NCBI GenBank assembly: GCA_036381255.1
Contig: DASVDG010000041.1
Coordinates: 1-20,376, forward strand
DNA from: CALBZE01 sp036381255
Lineage (GTDB): Bacteria; Gemmatimonadota; Gemmatimonadetes; Longimicrobiales; RSA9
DNA length: 20,376 bases
Direction of reading: 5' to 3'
A program made the position numbers and the translations under genes. The notes beneath the pieces were generated by a model. The model made no database searches and was not told the origin of the DNA. It saw nothing but the letters and a program-made list of their open reading frames with translations. Shown here piece by piece: positions 1 through 7,066 of this stretch. The number at the start of each line of letters is the position of its first letter. Position 1 is the first letter of the stretch.

Positions 1-108
1 CGTCACGACCAGCTCCCCTGCGATGACCTCGTAGCGGGTGCTCGTCTCGCTAGGCAGTCGGGCGAACTCGGCGTAGGTCCAACGAGCAGGCGTTCGACGC
101 GCTTCCAT
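1..108 (-). CDS. Uma2 family endonuclease, N-terminal 36 residues (partial)
   Basis: The minus strand reads from an ATG at 108 to the window edge without a stop. The 36 residues carry the typical Uma2 (DUF820) N-terminus: a WTYAEFARLP stretch at residues 10-19, then RYEVIAGELVVT at 25-36. Family members usually continue with a PD-(D/E)XK-like nuclease core of about 190 residues, which would lie off the left edge. A purine-rich GGGAGGAGGG lies nine bases upstream of this ATG and fixes the start. Uma2 proteins are very abundant in Gemmatimonadota, Cyanobacteria and Chloroflexi and often sit near mobile DNA; their biological role is not settled. The catalytic residues are outside the window, so whether the gene is intact cannot be judged. 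Confidence 0.72.
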   Translation of the reverse strand, partial: MEARRTPARWTYAEFARLPSETSTRYEVIAGELVVT

Positions 109-254
109 GGCGGCATGCCCTCCTCCCCGCGAACGTAATCGAGCACCGGCCGCGAGGCAATCGGGCGCCCGCGGCGGGGCGGCGCCATGGCGACGCGGGC
201 CGCCGCGAGGCCTGGAGCCGGCGGCCGCTTCGCGTCCGCCGGGCACCCGTCGCC

Positions 255-283
255 TTGACCTCCCCCGCCGCGCACCTCATATT
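255..283 (+). promoter_or_regulatory. Sigma70-type promoter of the ArsR-led cluster
   Basis: TTGACC at 255-260 and CATATT at 278-283 are separated by exactly 17 bases. This AT-richer patch stands out in a very GC-rich intergenic region. Transcription would start near 290, about 40 bases before the TTG start of the ArsR gene. Confidence 0.6.
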
Positions 284-302
284 CACCCACAAGGTTGAAT
301 AT
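279..302 (+). promoter_or_regulatory. Inverted repeat, probable ArsR autoregulatory operator
   Basis: ATATTCA at 279-285 and TGAATAT at 296-302 are perfect 7-base arms. Extended inward the arms are 10 bases with one mismatch around a 4-base centre. The site overlaps the -10 element, so a bound dimer would block transcription. Size and AT-rich ends fit known ArsR/SmtB-type operators; assigning it to the adjacent repressor is inference. Confidence 0.6.
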
Positions 303-328
303 CGGCACCAGCGAGCGAGGCAGGCGAG

Positions 329-682
329 TTGGTCGGAAATTCCGCACTGGACCGGACGTTGACGGCGCTGGCCGACCCGACGCGGCGCGCGATCCTCGAC
401 CGGCTGGCGAGCGGCCCGGCGCGGGTCACCGAAGTGGCCGCGCCGTTCGACCTCTCGCTGAACGCCGTCTCGAAGCACATCCGTGTGCTCGAGCGCGCGC
501 GGCTCGTTCGGCGTCGTCGGCGCGGCCGGGAGCACGTGCTGTCGCTCGACCCCCGGCCGCTGGACGAGGCGGCGGCGTGGATGGACCGGATGCGCGCGTA
601 CTGGACGCGGCGGTTGGACGCGCTGGAGGCGGCGCTCCGTGCGGAGGACGCCGCGGCCGGCGGCCGGGATGCAAGCGAGTGA
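329..682 (+). CDS. ArsR family winged-helix transcriptional repressor
   Basis: This 117-residue protein is a compact ArsR-type winged helix. ALADPTRRAILDRLASGPA (residues 13-31) is the family's N-terminal signature. The HTH runs through about residues 33-55, with SLNAVSKHIRVLE as recognition helix, and an arginine-rich wing follows (61-72). The whole protein has no cysteine and lacks the ELCVCDL-type metal site, so it belongs with the metal-independent ArsR proteins commonly paired with SRPBCC/AHSA1 genes. The start is a TTG at 329: the same frame is closed by a stop at 296-298 and there is no ATG or GTG between. A 24-base inverted repeat over the promoter at 279-302 suggests autorepression. 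The inducer cannot be told from the sequence. Confidence 0.85.
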   Translation: MVGNSALDRTLTALADPTRRAILDRLASGPARVTEVAAPFDLSLNAVSKHIRVLERARLVRRRRRGREHVLSLDPRPLDEAAAWMDRMRAYWTRRLDALEAALRAEDAAAGGRDASE

Positions 683-850
683 CGCGATTCGTGTCACCCG
701 TGCGGGTGTCGCGACCGACCGGGCCTCGCTCCGGGCGATCGAGGCGCACGGCAGCGCCCGTCGCGGAGGCACAGCCGGAGCGATCGTTCCCGTAGCAGCG
801 CGTAGGACGGGCTGCAGCGCCAGGAATCTCACGGGGAGGAGGCGGATCGA

Positions 851-1456
851 ATGGACCGCGAGGCGGGCGGACCGGAGCGGCCGGAAAGGGAAGGGTCGGA
901 GCGCGAGCCGTACGGCGCCGTCGTCGGCCCGGGGACGGTACGGATCGAGCGCTTGCTGCCGGGCCCGATCGAGCGCGTGTGGGCGTATCTCACGGACGGC
1001 GAGAAGCGGGCGAAGTGGCTGGCGGGCGGGAAGTCGGAGCTGCGCGTCGGCGGGACGGCCGAGTTCCGGTTCCACCACCCCGACATCTCGCCGGAGAAGG
1101 AGCCGCCGGCGAAATACCGCGAGTTCGGTGGAGAGACCGTCTTCTACGGCACCGTGACCCGCTGCGAGCCGCCGCACGTGCTGAGCTGCACCTGGGGCCC
1201 GGGCGACGACGCGTCGGAGGTCACGTTCGAGCTGACGCCCCGGGGCGACGATGTGCTCCTCGTCCTCACGCACCGTCGTCTGCGGAGCCGCGGCGAGATG
1301 GCCGAGGTCGCCGCCGGCTGGCACGCGCACCTGGGGATCCTCATCGACCGCCTCGAGGGTCGGGAGCCGCGGGGCTTCTGGACGGCGCACACGCGGGCGG
1401 AGGCGGAGTACGCGCAGCGGTTCGTGGACGCGGGGGCCGCCGCCGCGGACGCGTGA
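851..1456 (+). CDS. SRPBCC / AHSA1-like family protein
   Basis: A 201-residue protein with an SRPBCC (START-like) fold of the AHSA1 type at about residues 28-175. The hallmark is the stretch from IERLLPGPIERVWAYLTD through KRAKWLAGG, followed by strands with the usual VGG...F pattern and a C-terminal helix (GWHAHLGILIDRLEG). These proteins bind hydrophobic ligands in a deep cavity. Despite the 'activator of Hsp90 ATPase' name, bacterial members have no agreed function. The first 25 residues are charged, proline-rich and outside the domain. GGGGAGGAGG lies about seven bases upstream of the ATG. It follows the ArsR gene after 168 bases, and the ArsR-SRPBCC pairing is a frequent arrangement in which the repressor controls the partner; here that link is inferred. 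Confidence 0.85.
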   Translation: MDREAGGPERPEREGSEREPYGAVVGPGTVRIERLLPGPIERVWAYLTDGEKRAKWLAGGKSELRVGGTAEFRFHHPDISPEKEPPAKYREFGGETVFYGTVTRCEPPHVLSCTWGPGDDASEVTFELTPRGDDVLLVLTHRRLRSRGEMAEVAAGWHAHLGILIDRLEGREPRGFWTAHTRAEAEYAQRFVDAGAAAADA

Positions 1457-1631
1457 GCGCGCCGGCCGGCGGCGAACCCGGCGGACGCGTGAGCGGAGCG
1501 GCCTGCGGTCGCGCGGTCCGCGCGCCGGGTCGACCGGAAGCGCACGGATGCAGCGCCGGTCGCAGGTCGGCGGCGGAGTCCCCGCGCGCGCACTCACTCC
1601 AGCCCAATCCCTACACACAAGGAGCCACACC

Positions 1632-2030
1632 ATGCAGGAGATCACGCCGTTCCTGATGTTCGTCGGCAAGGCCGAAGAGGCGATGAACTTCTACGTCTCG
1701 CTGTTCGAGCGCTCGGAGATCGAGCGGATCCGACGGTACGGGCCGGAGGGCCCTGGCGCCGAGGGCTCGGTCATGCACGCGACGTTCTCGCTGGCCGGCC
1801 ACAGGTTCATGTGCATCGACAGCCCGGACGTGCACGCGTTCACGTTCACGCCCTCGACCTCGTTCTTCATCACGTGCGCGACGGAGGCGGAGATCGACCG
1901 GCTCTTCGCCGGCCTCTCCGAGGGCGGCGAGGTGCTCATGCCGCTGGACGCGTATCCGTTCGCCGCGAAGTACGGGTGGGTGAACGATCGCTACGGCGTG
2001 TCGTGGCAGCTCGCGCTGAACCCGGTGTGA
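1632..2030 (+). CDS. VOC superfamily protein, PhnB-like (first of three)
   Basis: A 132-residue protein of the vicinal oxygen chelate (glyoxalase-like) superfamily, PhnB / 3-demethylubiquinone-methyltransferase-like branch. The pattern ITPFLMFVGKAEEAMNFYVS at the N-terminus, the MHATFSLAGHRFMCIDS strand pair and the closing DRYGVSWQLALNPV are characteristic. VOC proteins bind divalent metals in some members, including glyoxalase and fosfomycin-resistance enzymes, but PhnB-like members mostly have no known reaction. The frame is open far upstream, but AAGGAG seven bases before the ATG at 1632 fixes the start. It lies 175 bases after the SRPBCC gene and before a DinB gene, a grouping seen repeatedly in this window. 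The substrate is unknown. Confidence 0.85.
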   Translation: MQEITPFLMFVGKAEEAMNFYVSLFERSEIERIRRYGPEGPGAEGSVMHATFSLAGHRFMCIDSPDVHAFTFTPSTSFFITCATEAEIDRLFAGLSEGGEVLMPLDAYPFAAKYGWVNDRYGVSWQLALNPV

Positions 2031-2247
2031 CCGGGCGGTACGGCGGTCGATCATGGACCAACAATTCCTGCGGACAGAACGCTACGACTGCCGCGCGGGG
2101 CACCTCGACCCCGTACCGGCGGGGCCCGTAAGGAACCGGCGAGCCGCGCCGCGTGTTCCTCCGGGCGCTCGGTGTCTCCACGTTCGGCGCACCCATCGGC
2201 CTGGATCGCGAGGGCCGGCGCCGAGGACCCGTTCGACGCGAGGAGCC

Positions 2248-2787
2248 ATGACGACCACGACGAAGCCATCCGGAACGAGCGTACTGCACATGACAACGAA
2301 GGAGCACTTCCTCGCGGCCTACGCCCGAGAGTGCGCCACCACGAAGCGCGTCCTGGCGGCGTACCCCGAAGACCGTGGCGATCTCCGGCCGCACGAGCGG
2401 TCCAAGACGGCGCGCGAGCTGGCCTGGGTGTTCGTGGTGGAGCAGGGGATGCTCATCAAGGCACTGACCACCGGCTTCGACTGGTCGAGCCCGCCCGCGT
2501 CGCCGCCCGAGCCGCCGGCCACGATCGCGGAGATCATCGACGCGTTCGACGCGGATTGCCGCCGCGTCGTCGAGCTCGTCGGCGGCATGTCCGACGAGGC
2601 GCTGGCCACGACGGTGCAGTTCCCGGTCGGCCCGAAGCAGCTCGGCGACATCCCGCGTCTCGACTTCAGCTGGATGCTGCTCCACGACCAGGTCCACCAC
2701 CGCGGCCAGTTCTCCGTTTACCTGCGCATGGCGGGCGGCAAGGTGCCGTCCATCTACGGCCCGAGCGCGGACGAGCCGTGGTTCTGA
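2248..2787 (+). CDS. DinB family protein (first of three), altered metal site
   Basis: A 179-residue four-helix-bundle protein of the DinB/YfiT-like family, which contains thiol-dependent S-transferases and many uncharacterised members. The diagnostic C-terminus contains VHHRGQFSVYLR and ends in IYGPSADEPWF. Compared with the second DinB protein at 6459, the first metal-ligand histidine is Val61 and the next ligand position is Asp147 (His146 lies beside it); His150 and His151 remain. The metal site is therefore non-canonical and activity cannot be assumed. The ATG at 2248 has AGGAG only two bases upstream, so ATG 2290 (residue 15) is an alternative. The 217 bases before it hold no gene I recognise. 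It probably closes the ArsR-led cluster. Confidence 0.82.
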   Translation: MTTTTKPSGTSVLHMTTKEHFLAAYARECATTKRVLAAYPEDRGDLRPHERSKTARELAWVFVVEQGMLIKALTTGFDWSSPPASPPEPPATIAEIIDAFDADCRRVVELVGGMSDEALATTVQFPVGPKQLGDIPRLDFSWMLLHDQVHHRGQFSVYLRMAGGKVPSIYGPSADEPWF

Positions 2788-2838
2788 GGTAGGCCGCGAC
2801 CGCCGGGACTCGCGCGTCGCCCGCCGTTCCCGGGCGCC

Positions 2839-2876
2839 GGGCGCGGAGCGTGGCCTGTCGGCGACGCTCCGCGCCC
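2839..2876 (+). terminator. Strong hairpin after the DinB gene
   Basis: A perfect 13-base stem (GGGCGCGGAGCGT at 2839-2851 with its complement at 2864-2876) encloses a 12-base loop, 51 bases after the DinB stop. The following GTTACGTTCC is only weakly T-rich, so it is a terminator-like hairpin without a classical U tract. It separates the ArsR-led cluster from the GH9 gene. Confidence 0.6.
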
Positions 2877-2938
2877 GTTACGTTCCCGCCGCTCGAGCCG
2901 CTTCGCGGAAACCCGTCGCACCCGTTCCCGAATCGCGC

Positions 2939-4972
2939 ATGCAAACGTTTCTCCCGCGCCGGGCCACCCGTCTCGCGCCCGCCCGCGCGCTCGCCCTCGC
3001 GCCCGCGGTCGGGCTCGCCGTCGTGCCCGCGCTCGCCGTGGTCCTGACCGCGTGCCACGCCGGCGCCGTCCGCCAGGCGGGTCCCGACGCCGGCGGCGCG
3101 TGGGATGCGCGGCCCGACACGGTCCCCGCCCTCCACGTCCGCGTGAACCAGGTCGGCTACCTACCGGCCGCGCCGAAGGTCGCGGTGGTGTGCGCGCTGG
3201 AGTGGCGCGACGTCCGGACGTTCGACGTCGTCGCCGCGAACGGAGACGTTGTGCTGGGCCCGGCGCCGGCCGAGCGCGCCGCGGGGTTCGGCCCCTGCGT
3301 CGAGACGTACCGCCTCGACTTCTCCGCGCTGCGGACGGAGGGCGAATACCGGATCCGGCTCGGCGACGCCGGCTCGGACCCGCGCGGCGCCGGTTCTGGC
3401 CGGTTCGATGCCGCGCCGCGCGGCCGCGGCGCCGAATCGCGCGGGGGCGATACCGCTTCCTGGGGGCGCCGCGTCGTCTCGCCGCCGGTCCGCATCGCCG
3501 CGGACGCGTATGCCGGCGCCGCGGACACGCTGCTGATGTACCTGCGTCAGCAGCGCTCGGGGTTCAACCCGCTCTTCCGCGACTCCGTCCACCACCGGAC
3601 GGACGGGATCCTCGTCGACCACCCGACGCGTGCGGGCGAGTTCGTCCCCGTCGCCGGCGGGTGGGCCGACGCCGCGGACTACCTCCAGTACGTGACGACG
3701 TCGGCGAACGCCACGTTCGTCCTGCTCATGGCGTACCGGGACCACCCGGCCGCGTTCGCGGACGAATACGACGCCGACGGGCTCCCCGCCGCGAACGGCG
3801 TCCCGGACGTCCTCGACGAGGCGCGCCACGGGCTCGAGTGGCTCGTGAAGATGTACCCCGAGGACGACCTGCTCCTGAACCAGCTCGGCGACGACCGCGA
3901 CCACGCCTTCCCCGACCTCCCGGTCACCGATTCGTCCGACTACGGCTGGGGGAAGGGCGGCTACCGCCCGGTCTACCCCTGCACGGGGCGGCCGCAGGGG
4001 CTGCTCGAGCACCGGAACCGCTCAGACGGCTACGCGTCGACGGCCGGCAAGATGGCGTCGGCCATGGCGCTCGGCGCGATGCTCCTCGAGGAGCGCGACC
4101 CCGCATTCGCGGCCGTGCTGCGCCGCAAGGCGCTCACCGCGTACGCGCTGGGCCGCGAGCACCCCGGCGTCTGTCAGACCGCGCCCGCCGCCGCGCCGTA
4201 CTTCTACGAGGAGGACAACTGGGTCGACGACATGGAGCTCGCCGCCGCAGAGCTCCACGCCCTGACCGGCGAGCCGCGCTACCTCCGCGAGGCGCTCGCG
4301 TACGCCCGCCGCGAGCCCGTCACCCCGTGGATGGGCCGGGACACCGCCCGACACTACCAGTGGTACCCGTGGCACAACAACGGTCACCACGAGGTCTGGC
4401 GGCTCGGCGGGGAGGAGGAGAAACGGCGGATGGCGGAGTTCTACCGTCGCGGGCTCGAGGCCGTCGCCGCGCGGGCGGACAACGGGTTCCGCGTCGGCAT
4501 CCCCTTCATCTGGTGCTCCAACGACCTGATGGCGTCGTTCGCGACGCAGGCGCTCCTCTACCGCCGCATGACCGGCGACGACCGCTTCCTCGAGTACGAG
4601 ACCGCCGCCCTCGACTGGCTCTTCGGCACCAACCCCTGGGGCGTCTCCATGGTGGTCGGCTACCCCGCCCGCGCGACGACGCCGCGCGACCCGCACTCCA
4701 TCGTCGCCCGCGAACTCGGCGTCGAGACCCAGACCGGCGGCCTGGTCGACGGCCCCGTCTACCGCTCCATCTTCGAGAACCTGCTGTACATCCGTCTCTT
4801 CGAACCCGACGAGTACGCGCCGTTCAACACCGGCTCCGTCGTCTACCACGACGATTTCGGCGACTACTCGACGAACGAGCCGATCATGGACGGGACGGCG
4901 AACCTGGCGTACCTGCTCTCGGCGCTCGCCCCGCCGACATCCCGACCGCTCGGGATCCGGCGCGACGAGTAG
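2939..4972 (+). CDS. Glycoside hydrolase family 9 lipoprotein
   Basis: A 677-residue exported GH9 enzyme, the family of endoglucanases and exo-acting glucosidases that cleave beta-1,4-glucans by inversion. Residues 1-39 form a lipoprotein signal with an LTAC lipobox (Cys39), so it should be membrane-anchored. An Ig-like CelD_N domain begins at about residue 66 (VRVNQVGYLP). The (alpha/alpha)6 catalytic domain follows, with GGWADAADY, where Asp244 and Asp247 match the family's paired aspartates and Asp247 the general base. Near the C-terminus are NPWGVSMVVGYP, PRDPHSI and DYSTNEP, with Glu647 as general acid. The usual DAGD motif reads DAAD here. The start is the ATG at 2939, with only a weak ribosome site. 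No binding module follows the catalytic domain. Substrate is inferred from family only. Confidence 0.88.
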   Translation: MQTFLPRRATRLAPARALALAPAVGLAVVPALAVVLTACHAGAVRQAGPDAGGAWDARPDTVPALHVRVNQVGYLPAAPKVAVVCALEWRDVRTFDVVAANGDVVLGPAPAERAAGFGPCVETYRLDFSALRTEGEYRIRLGDAGSDPRGAGSGRFDAAPRGRGAESRGGDTASWGRRVVSPPVRIAADAYAGAADTLLMYLRQQRSGFNPLFRDSVHHRTDGILVDHPTRAGEFVPVAGGWADAADYLQYVTTSANATFVLLMAYRDHPAAFADEYDADGLPAANGVPDVLDEARHGLEWLVKMYPEDDLLLNQLGDDRDHAFPDLPVTDSSDYGWGKGGYRPVYPCTGRPQGLLEHRNRSDGYASTAGKMASAMALGAMLLEERDPAFAAVLRRKALTAYALGREHPGVCQTAPAAAPYFYEEDNWVDDMELAAAELHALTGEPRYLREALAYARREPVTPWMGRDTARHYQWYPWHNNGHHEVWRLGGEEEKRRMAEFYRRGLEAVAARADNGFRVGIPFIWCSNDLMASFATQALLYRRMTGDDRFLEYETAALDWLFGTNPWGVSMVVGYPARATTPRDPHSIVARELGVETQTGGLVDGPVYRSIFENLLYIRLFEPDEYAPFNTGSVVYHDDFGDYSTNEPIMDGTANLAYLLSALAPPTSRPLGIRRDE

Positions 4973-5173
4973 CGTACCACGTCCGCCGGACGCCCCGTGC
5001 CGCGCCGCCGACCCCCGGCCACGCCGCTCGCCGTGCGAGGCCGCACCGCCGCGCGCGGGCCGATCGGCGGGCGGCGCGTCGGCGGACGCCGAACGATTGA
5101 CACACGCGCCCACACGCGCGGCCACCCTCTTGCATCGACGACCGCATCGGAGCCATCACCCGAGAGGTCGTCG

Positions 5174-5719
5174 ATGAACCGCCCGCACCATACTCCCGGC
5201 CCTCGGCCCCGACCCGCCCCGCCCACCTCCGACCCCTCCGGCAGACTCCCCCTGGAACGTAGACTCTCCCTGACCCTCGCCCTTTGCCTCGCAGCGGCCT
5301 GCTACATCGGCCCGCCGCCGCGCCCCCGCGAAGTGCCCGCCGAACCCCCCGACGTCGCCATCGAGCACTTCGTCGCTCTCGCGCAGGACGCCCGCCGACA
5401 GGCCGGCTGCCCGCCGCTCGTCTGGGATACACGCGCCGCCGCAGTCGCCCGCGCCCACAGCCGGGACATGCTCCGCCGCGGCTACTTCTCGCACGAAACG
5501 CCCGAGGGCCGGAGCGCGTTCGACCGCATGCGCGCCGCCGGGATCCGCTACTCCGCCGCAGCCGAGAACATCGCCTACGGCGCGCGGACCGGCGCGCAGG
5601 TCTACAACCAGTGGATCGGCAGCCGCGGCCACCGCCGCAACCTCCTGAACTGCCGCTACACCCGCCACGGCATCGGCCTCGCCGGCGACCTCTGGACCCA
5701 CGTGCTGTACGCGCCGTAG
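5174..5719 (+). CDS. CAP/SCP domain exported protein (probable lipoprotein)
   Basis: A 181-residue protein with a CAP (SCP/PR-1/YkwD) domain at about residues 62-179. Conserved features are AHSRDMLRRGYFSHETPEG (His95), ENIAYG (Glu131) and SRGHRRNLLN (His153), the residues that form the CAP cavity. A proline-rich N-terminus of about 30 residues precedes a hydrophobic segment ending in LAAAC, so Cys43 may be lipidated, although the lipobox is imperfect. Cys79 and Cys160 could form a disulfide. Bacterial CAP proteins are secreted and their biochemical role is mostly unknown. GAGAGG six bases upstream supports the ATG at 5174. It is 201 bases downstream of the GH9 gene on the same strand; both products are exported, but a shared task is not shown. 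Confidence 0.85.
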   Translation: MNRPHHTPGPRPRPAPPTSDPSGRLPLERRLSLTLALCLAAACYIGPPPRPREVPAEPPDVAIEHFVALAQDARRQAGCPPLVWDTRAAAVARAHSRDMLRRGYFSHETPEGRSAFDRMRAAGIRYSAAAENIAYGARTGAQVYNQWIGSRGHRRNLLNCRYTRHGIGLAGDLWTHVLYAP

Positions 5720-5887
5720 CCGCATGGCGGGCGCGCGACGCCGCCGCGGCGGTCGCCGGACGTCGAATCGACTTGCGTAATCGTGGCGTTCCGCTTGCAC
5801 CGGCGCCTGTCCCCGCCCCTGCGCCCCTGACCGAAGGATTGGAGGCAAGTGTCGGCGTACTCGCAAAGTCGCTGCCCCTCCCCCAGC

Positions 5888-5916
5888 TTGCGTCCCGCCG
5901 CAGTTAGTTGTATATA
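5888..5916 (+). promoter_or_regulatory. Promoter of the MarR gene
   Basis: TTGCGT at 5888-5893 and TATATA at 5911-5916 are spaced by 17 bases. The predicted transcription start is about 5922-5924, immediately before the ATG at 5925, so the message could be leaderless or nearly so. Confidence 0.55.
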
Positions 5917-5920
5917 CAAC
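5907..5920 (+). promoter_or_regulatory. Perfect 14-base palindrome, probable MarR operator
   Basis: GTTGTATATACAAC is perfectly self-complementary and sits on the -10 element, four bases before the MarR gene's first ATG. MarR-family dimers typically bind AT-rich palindromes of this size and often repress their own promoter. That the adjacent MarR protein binds it is inference. Confidence 0.65.
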
Positions 5921-5924
5921 GATC

Positions 5925-6416
5925 ATGGCCGCACACCTCCATGCCGCCCGTATCATGGCGGACGAGTGCCTCGTGTACCGCGTCCGCCGGCTGTCCCGCG
6001 CGCTGACCCGGCTCTACGACGAGGCGCTGCGGCCGCTCGGCATCCACGCGGCGCAGCTCGCGCTGCTGAACGCCGTGGCTCTGGTGGGCGAGGTCGAGGC
6101 GGTGGGGGGTGCGCCGATGAGCCGGCTCGCGGACGTGCTGGCCATGGACCTGACCACGCTGTCGCGGAACGTCCGGCCGCTCGCGAAGGCCGGGCTGGTC
6201 CGGATCGAGCGCTCGCCCGCGGACCGGCGGGTGCGGCGGGTCGTGCTGACGGCGGAGGGGGCGCAGCGCATCGTCGCTGCACTGCCGGTCTGGCGGGAGG
6301 TGCAGGATCGGGTCGTCGCGGTGCTGGGCGCGGAGGTGGCGGCCGGGCTGCGAGCCGGCATGGACGCGACGCTCACCGCGGCGACGGGTGCTCGCGTCGT
6401 CGCGCGCGAGGGATGA
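5925..6416 (+). CDS. MarR family transcriptional regulator, single-cysteine type
   Basis: A 163-residue MarR-type dimeric winged-helix regulator. CLVYRVRRLSRALTRLYDEA (residues 15-34) is the N-terminal dimerisation helix. The DNA-binding region runs from about 64 (MSRLADVLAMDLTTLSRNV) through the wing SPADRRVRRVVLT at 97-109. The only cysteine, Cys15, opens the first helix, roughly where the peroxide-sensing cysteine of OhrR lies, so redox sensing is plausible but unproven. Two starts are possible: ATG 5925, essentially at the predicted transcription start, or ATG 5955 (residue 11), which gives a short leader but has no visible ribosome site. A perfect palindrome over the -10 suggests autorepression. 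The second DinB gene follows after 42 bases and is the likely target. Confidence 0.88.
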   Translation: MAAHLHAARIMADECLVYRVRRLSRALTRLYDEALRPLGIHAAQLALLNAVALVGEVEAVGGAPMSRLADVLAMDLTTLSRNVRPLAKAGLVRIERSPADRRVRRVVLTAEGAQRIVAALPVWREVQDRVVAVLGAEVAAGLRAGMDATLTAATGARVVAREG

Positions 6417-6458
6417 CGTTCGGACTCGTATTCACCCACGGATCTGGGGGATCGCAGG

Positions 6459-6950
6459 ATGACGGAAGCGCTGATCGCGGAGCTGGAGCGCGAAGCGGAA
6501 GCGACGCGGAGGGTGCTGGAGCGGGTGCCGGAGGACCGGCTGTCGTGGGCGCCGCACGAGAAGTCGATGACGCTGGGTCAGCTCGCGTTGCACGTCGCCG
6601 GGTTGCCGGGCGTGATCGCGAACATGGTGGACCCGCCGGAGACGGACCCGCCGGTCGTCCCGCACCCCGAGGCGCGGTCGCGTGAGGAGCTGCTCGCGGA
6701 GCTGGATCGGAGCGTCGCGGAGGCGGCGGCGAAGCTCCGATCCTGGAGCGACGAGTATTTCCGGGCCGAGTGGCGCATGCGGTCGGACGGCCGGACGCTG
6801 GTCGCGGCACGGCGGGACGTGGTTGTCCGCTCGGCCTTGCTGAACCACGTATACCACCACCGCGGCCAGCTCACGGTCTACCTGCGCCTGCTCGACGTGC
6901 CGGTGCCGGCGATCTACGGCCCATCGGCCGACGAGAACCCGTTCGCGTGA
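6459..6950 (+). CDS. DinB family protein (second of three), intact metal motif
   Basis: A 163-residue DinB/YfiT-like four-helix-bundle protein with the most complete metal site of the three in this window: His45 in LALHVAG, plus His130 and His134 in NHVYHHRGQ, the usual H-x3-H ligand pair. It ends in IYGPSADENPFA, nearly the same tail as the protein encoded at 2248, so the two are close paralogues. Studied relatives include bacillithiol- and mycothiol-dependent transferases and isomerases; the thiol and substrate here are unknown. A G-rich stretch (GGGGG at 6446-6450) lies upstream of the ATG. It is 42 bases after the MarR stop, and its TGA shares a base with an ATG in the frame of the next gene, so a MarR-DinB-ABC operon is likely. 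Confidence 0.86.
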   Translation: MTEALIAELEREAEATRRVLERVPEDRLSWAPHEKSMTLGQLALHVAGLPGVIANMVDPPETDPPVVPHPEARSREELLAELDRSVAEAAAKLRSWSDEYFRAEWRMRSDGRTLVAARRDVVVRSALLNHVYHHRGQLTVYLRLLDVPVPAIYGPSADENPFA

Positions 6951-7066
6951 TGGCGGCCATGGAGCGCGACCGCGGCGCCGATCCGTGCCCCCGCGGTGAG
7001 TCCTTCCCGAGGTCGCCGCCCGGCCCGGCGCCGCCTGTGGACGCGTCCAGGAAGATCGAGGAGAGA

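Noticed and set aside
695..708. CACCCG-TG-CGGGTG inverted repeat just after the ArsR stop
   Set aside because: The 6-base arms have only a 2-base centre and no T tract, so it is unlikely to be a terminator; small GC palindromes are common by chance at this base composition.
50..1669. A long open frame on the minus strand (539 codons) opposite the ArsR and SRPBCC genes
   Set aside because: Its product is arginine-rich low-complexity sequence with no family resemblance; it is the antisense shadow of high-GC genes that carry clear domains and ribosome sites.
2153..2251. Short frame opening VFLRALGVSTFGAPIGLD that ends in an ATGA overlap with the first DinB gene
   Set aside because: It looks slightly protein-like and the stop/start overlap is suggestive, but it is only 32 residues, has no well-placed ribosome site and matches nothing I recognise. 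It could be a gene remnant.
5097..5135. Perfect TTGACA at 5097-5102 before the CAP gene, and a GG-N10-GC pair with TTGCAT at 5120-5135
   Set aside because: No acceptable -10 lies 16-18 bases after the TTGACA, and the sigma54-like pair matches only the minimal dinucleotides and TTGCA, so neither was annotated.
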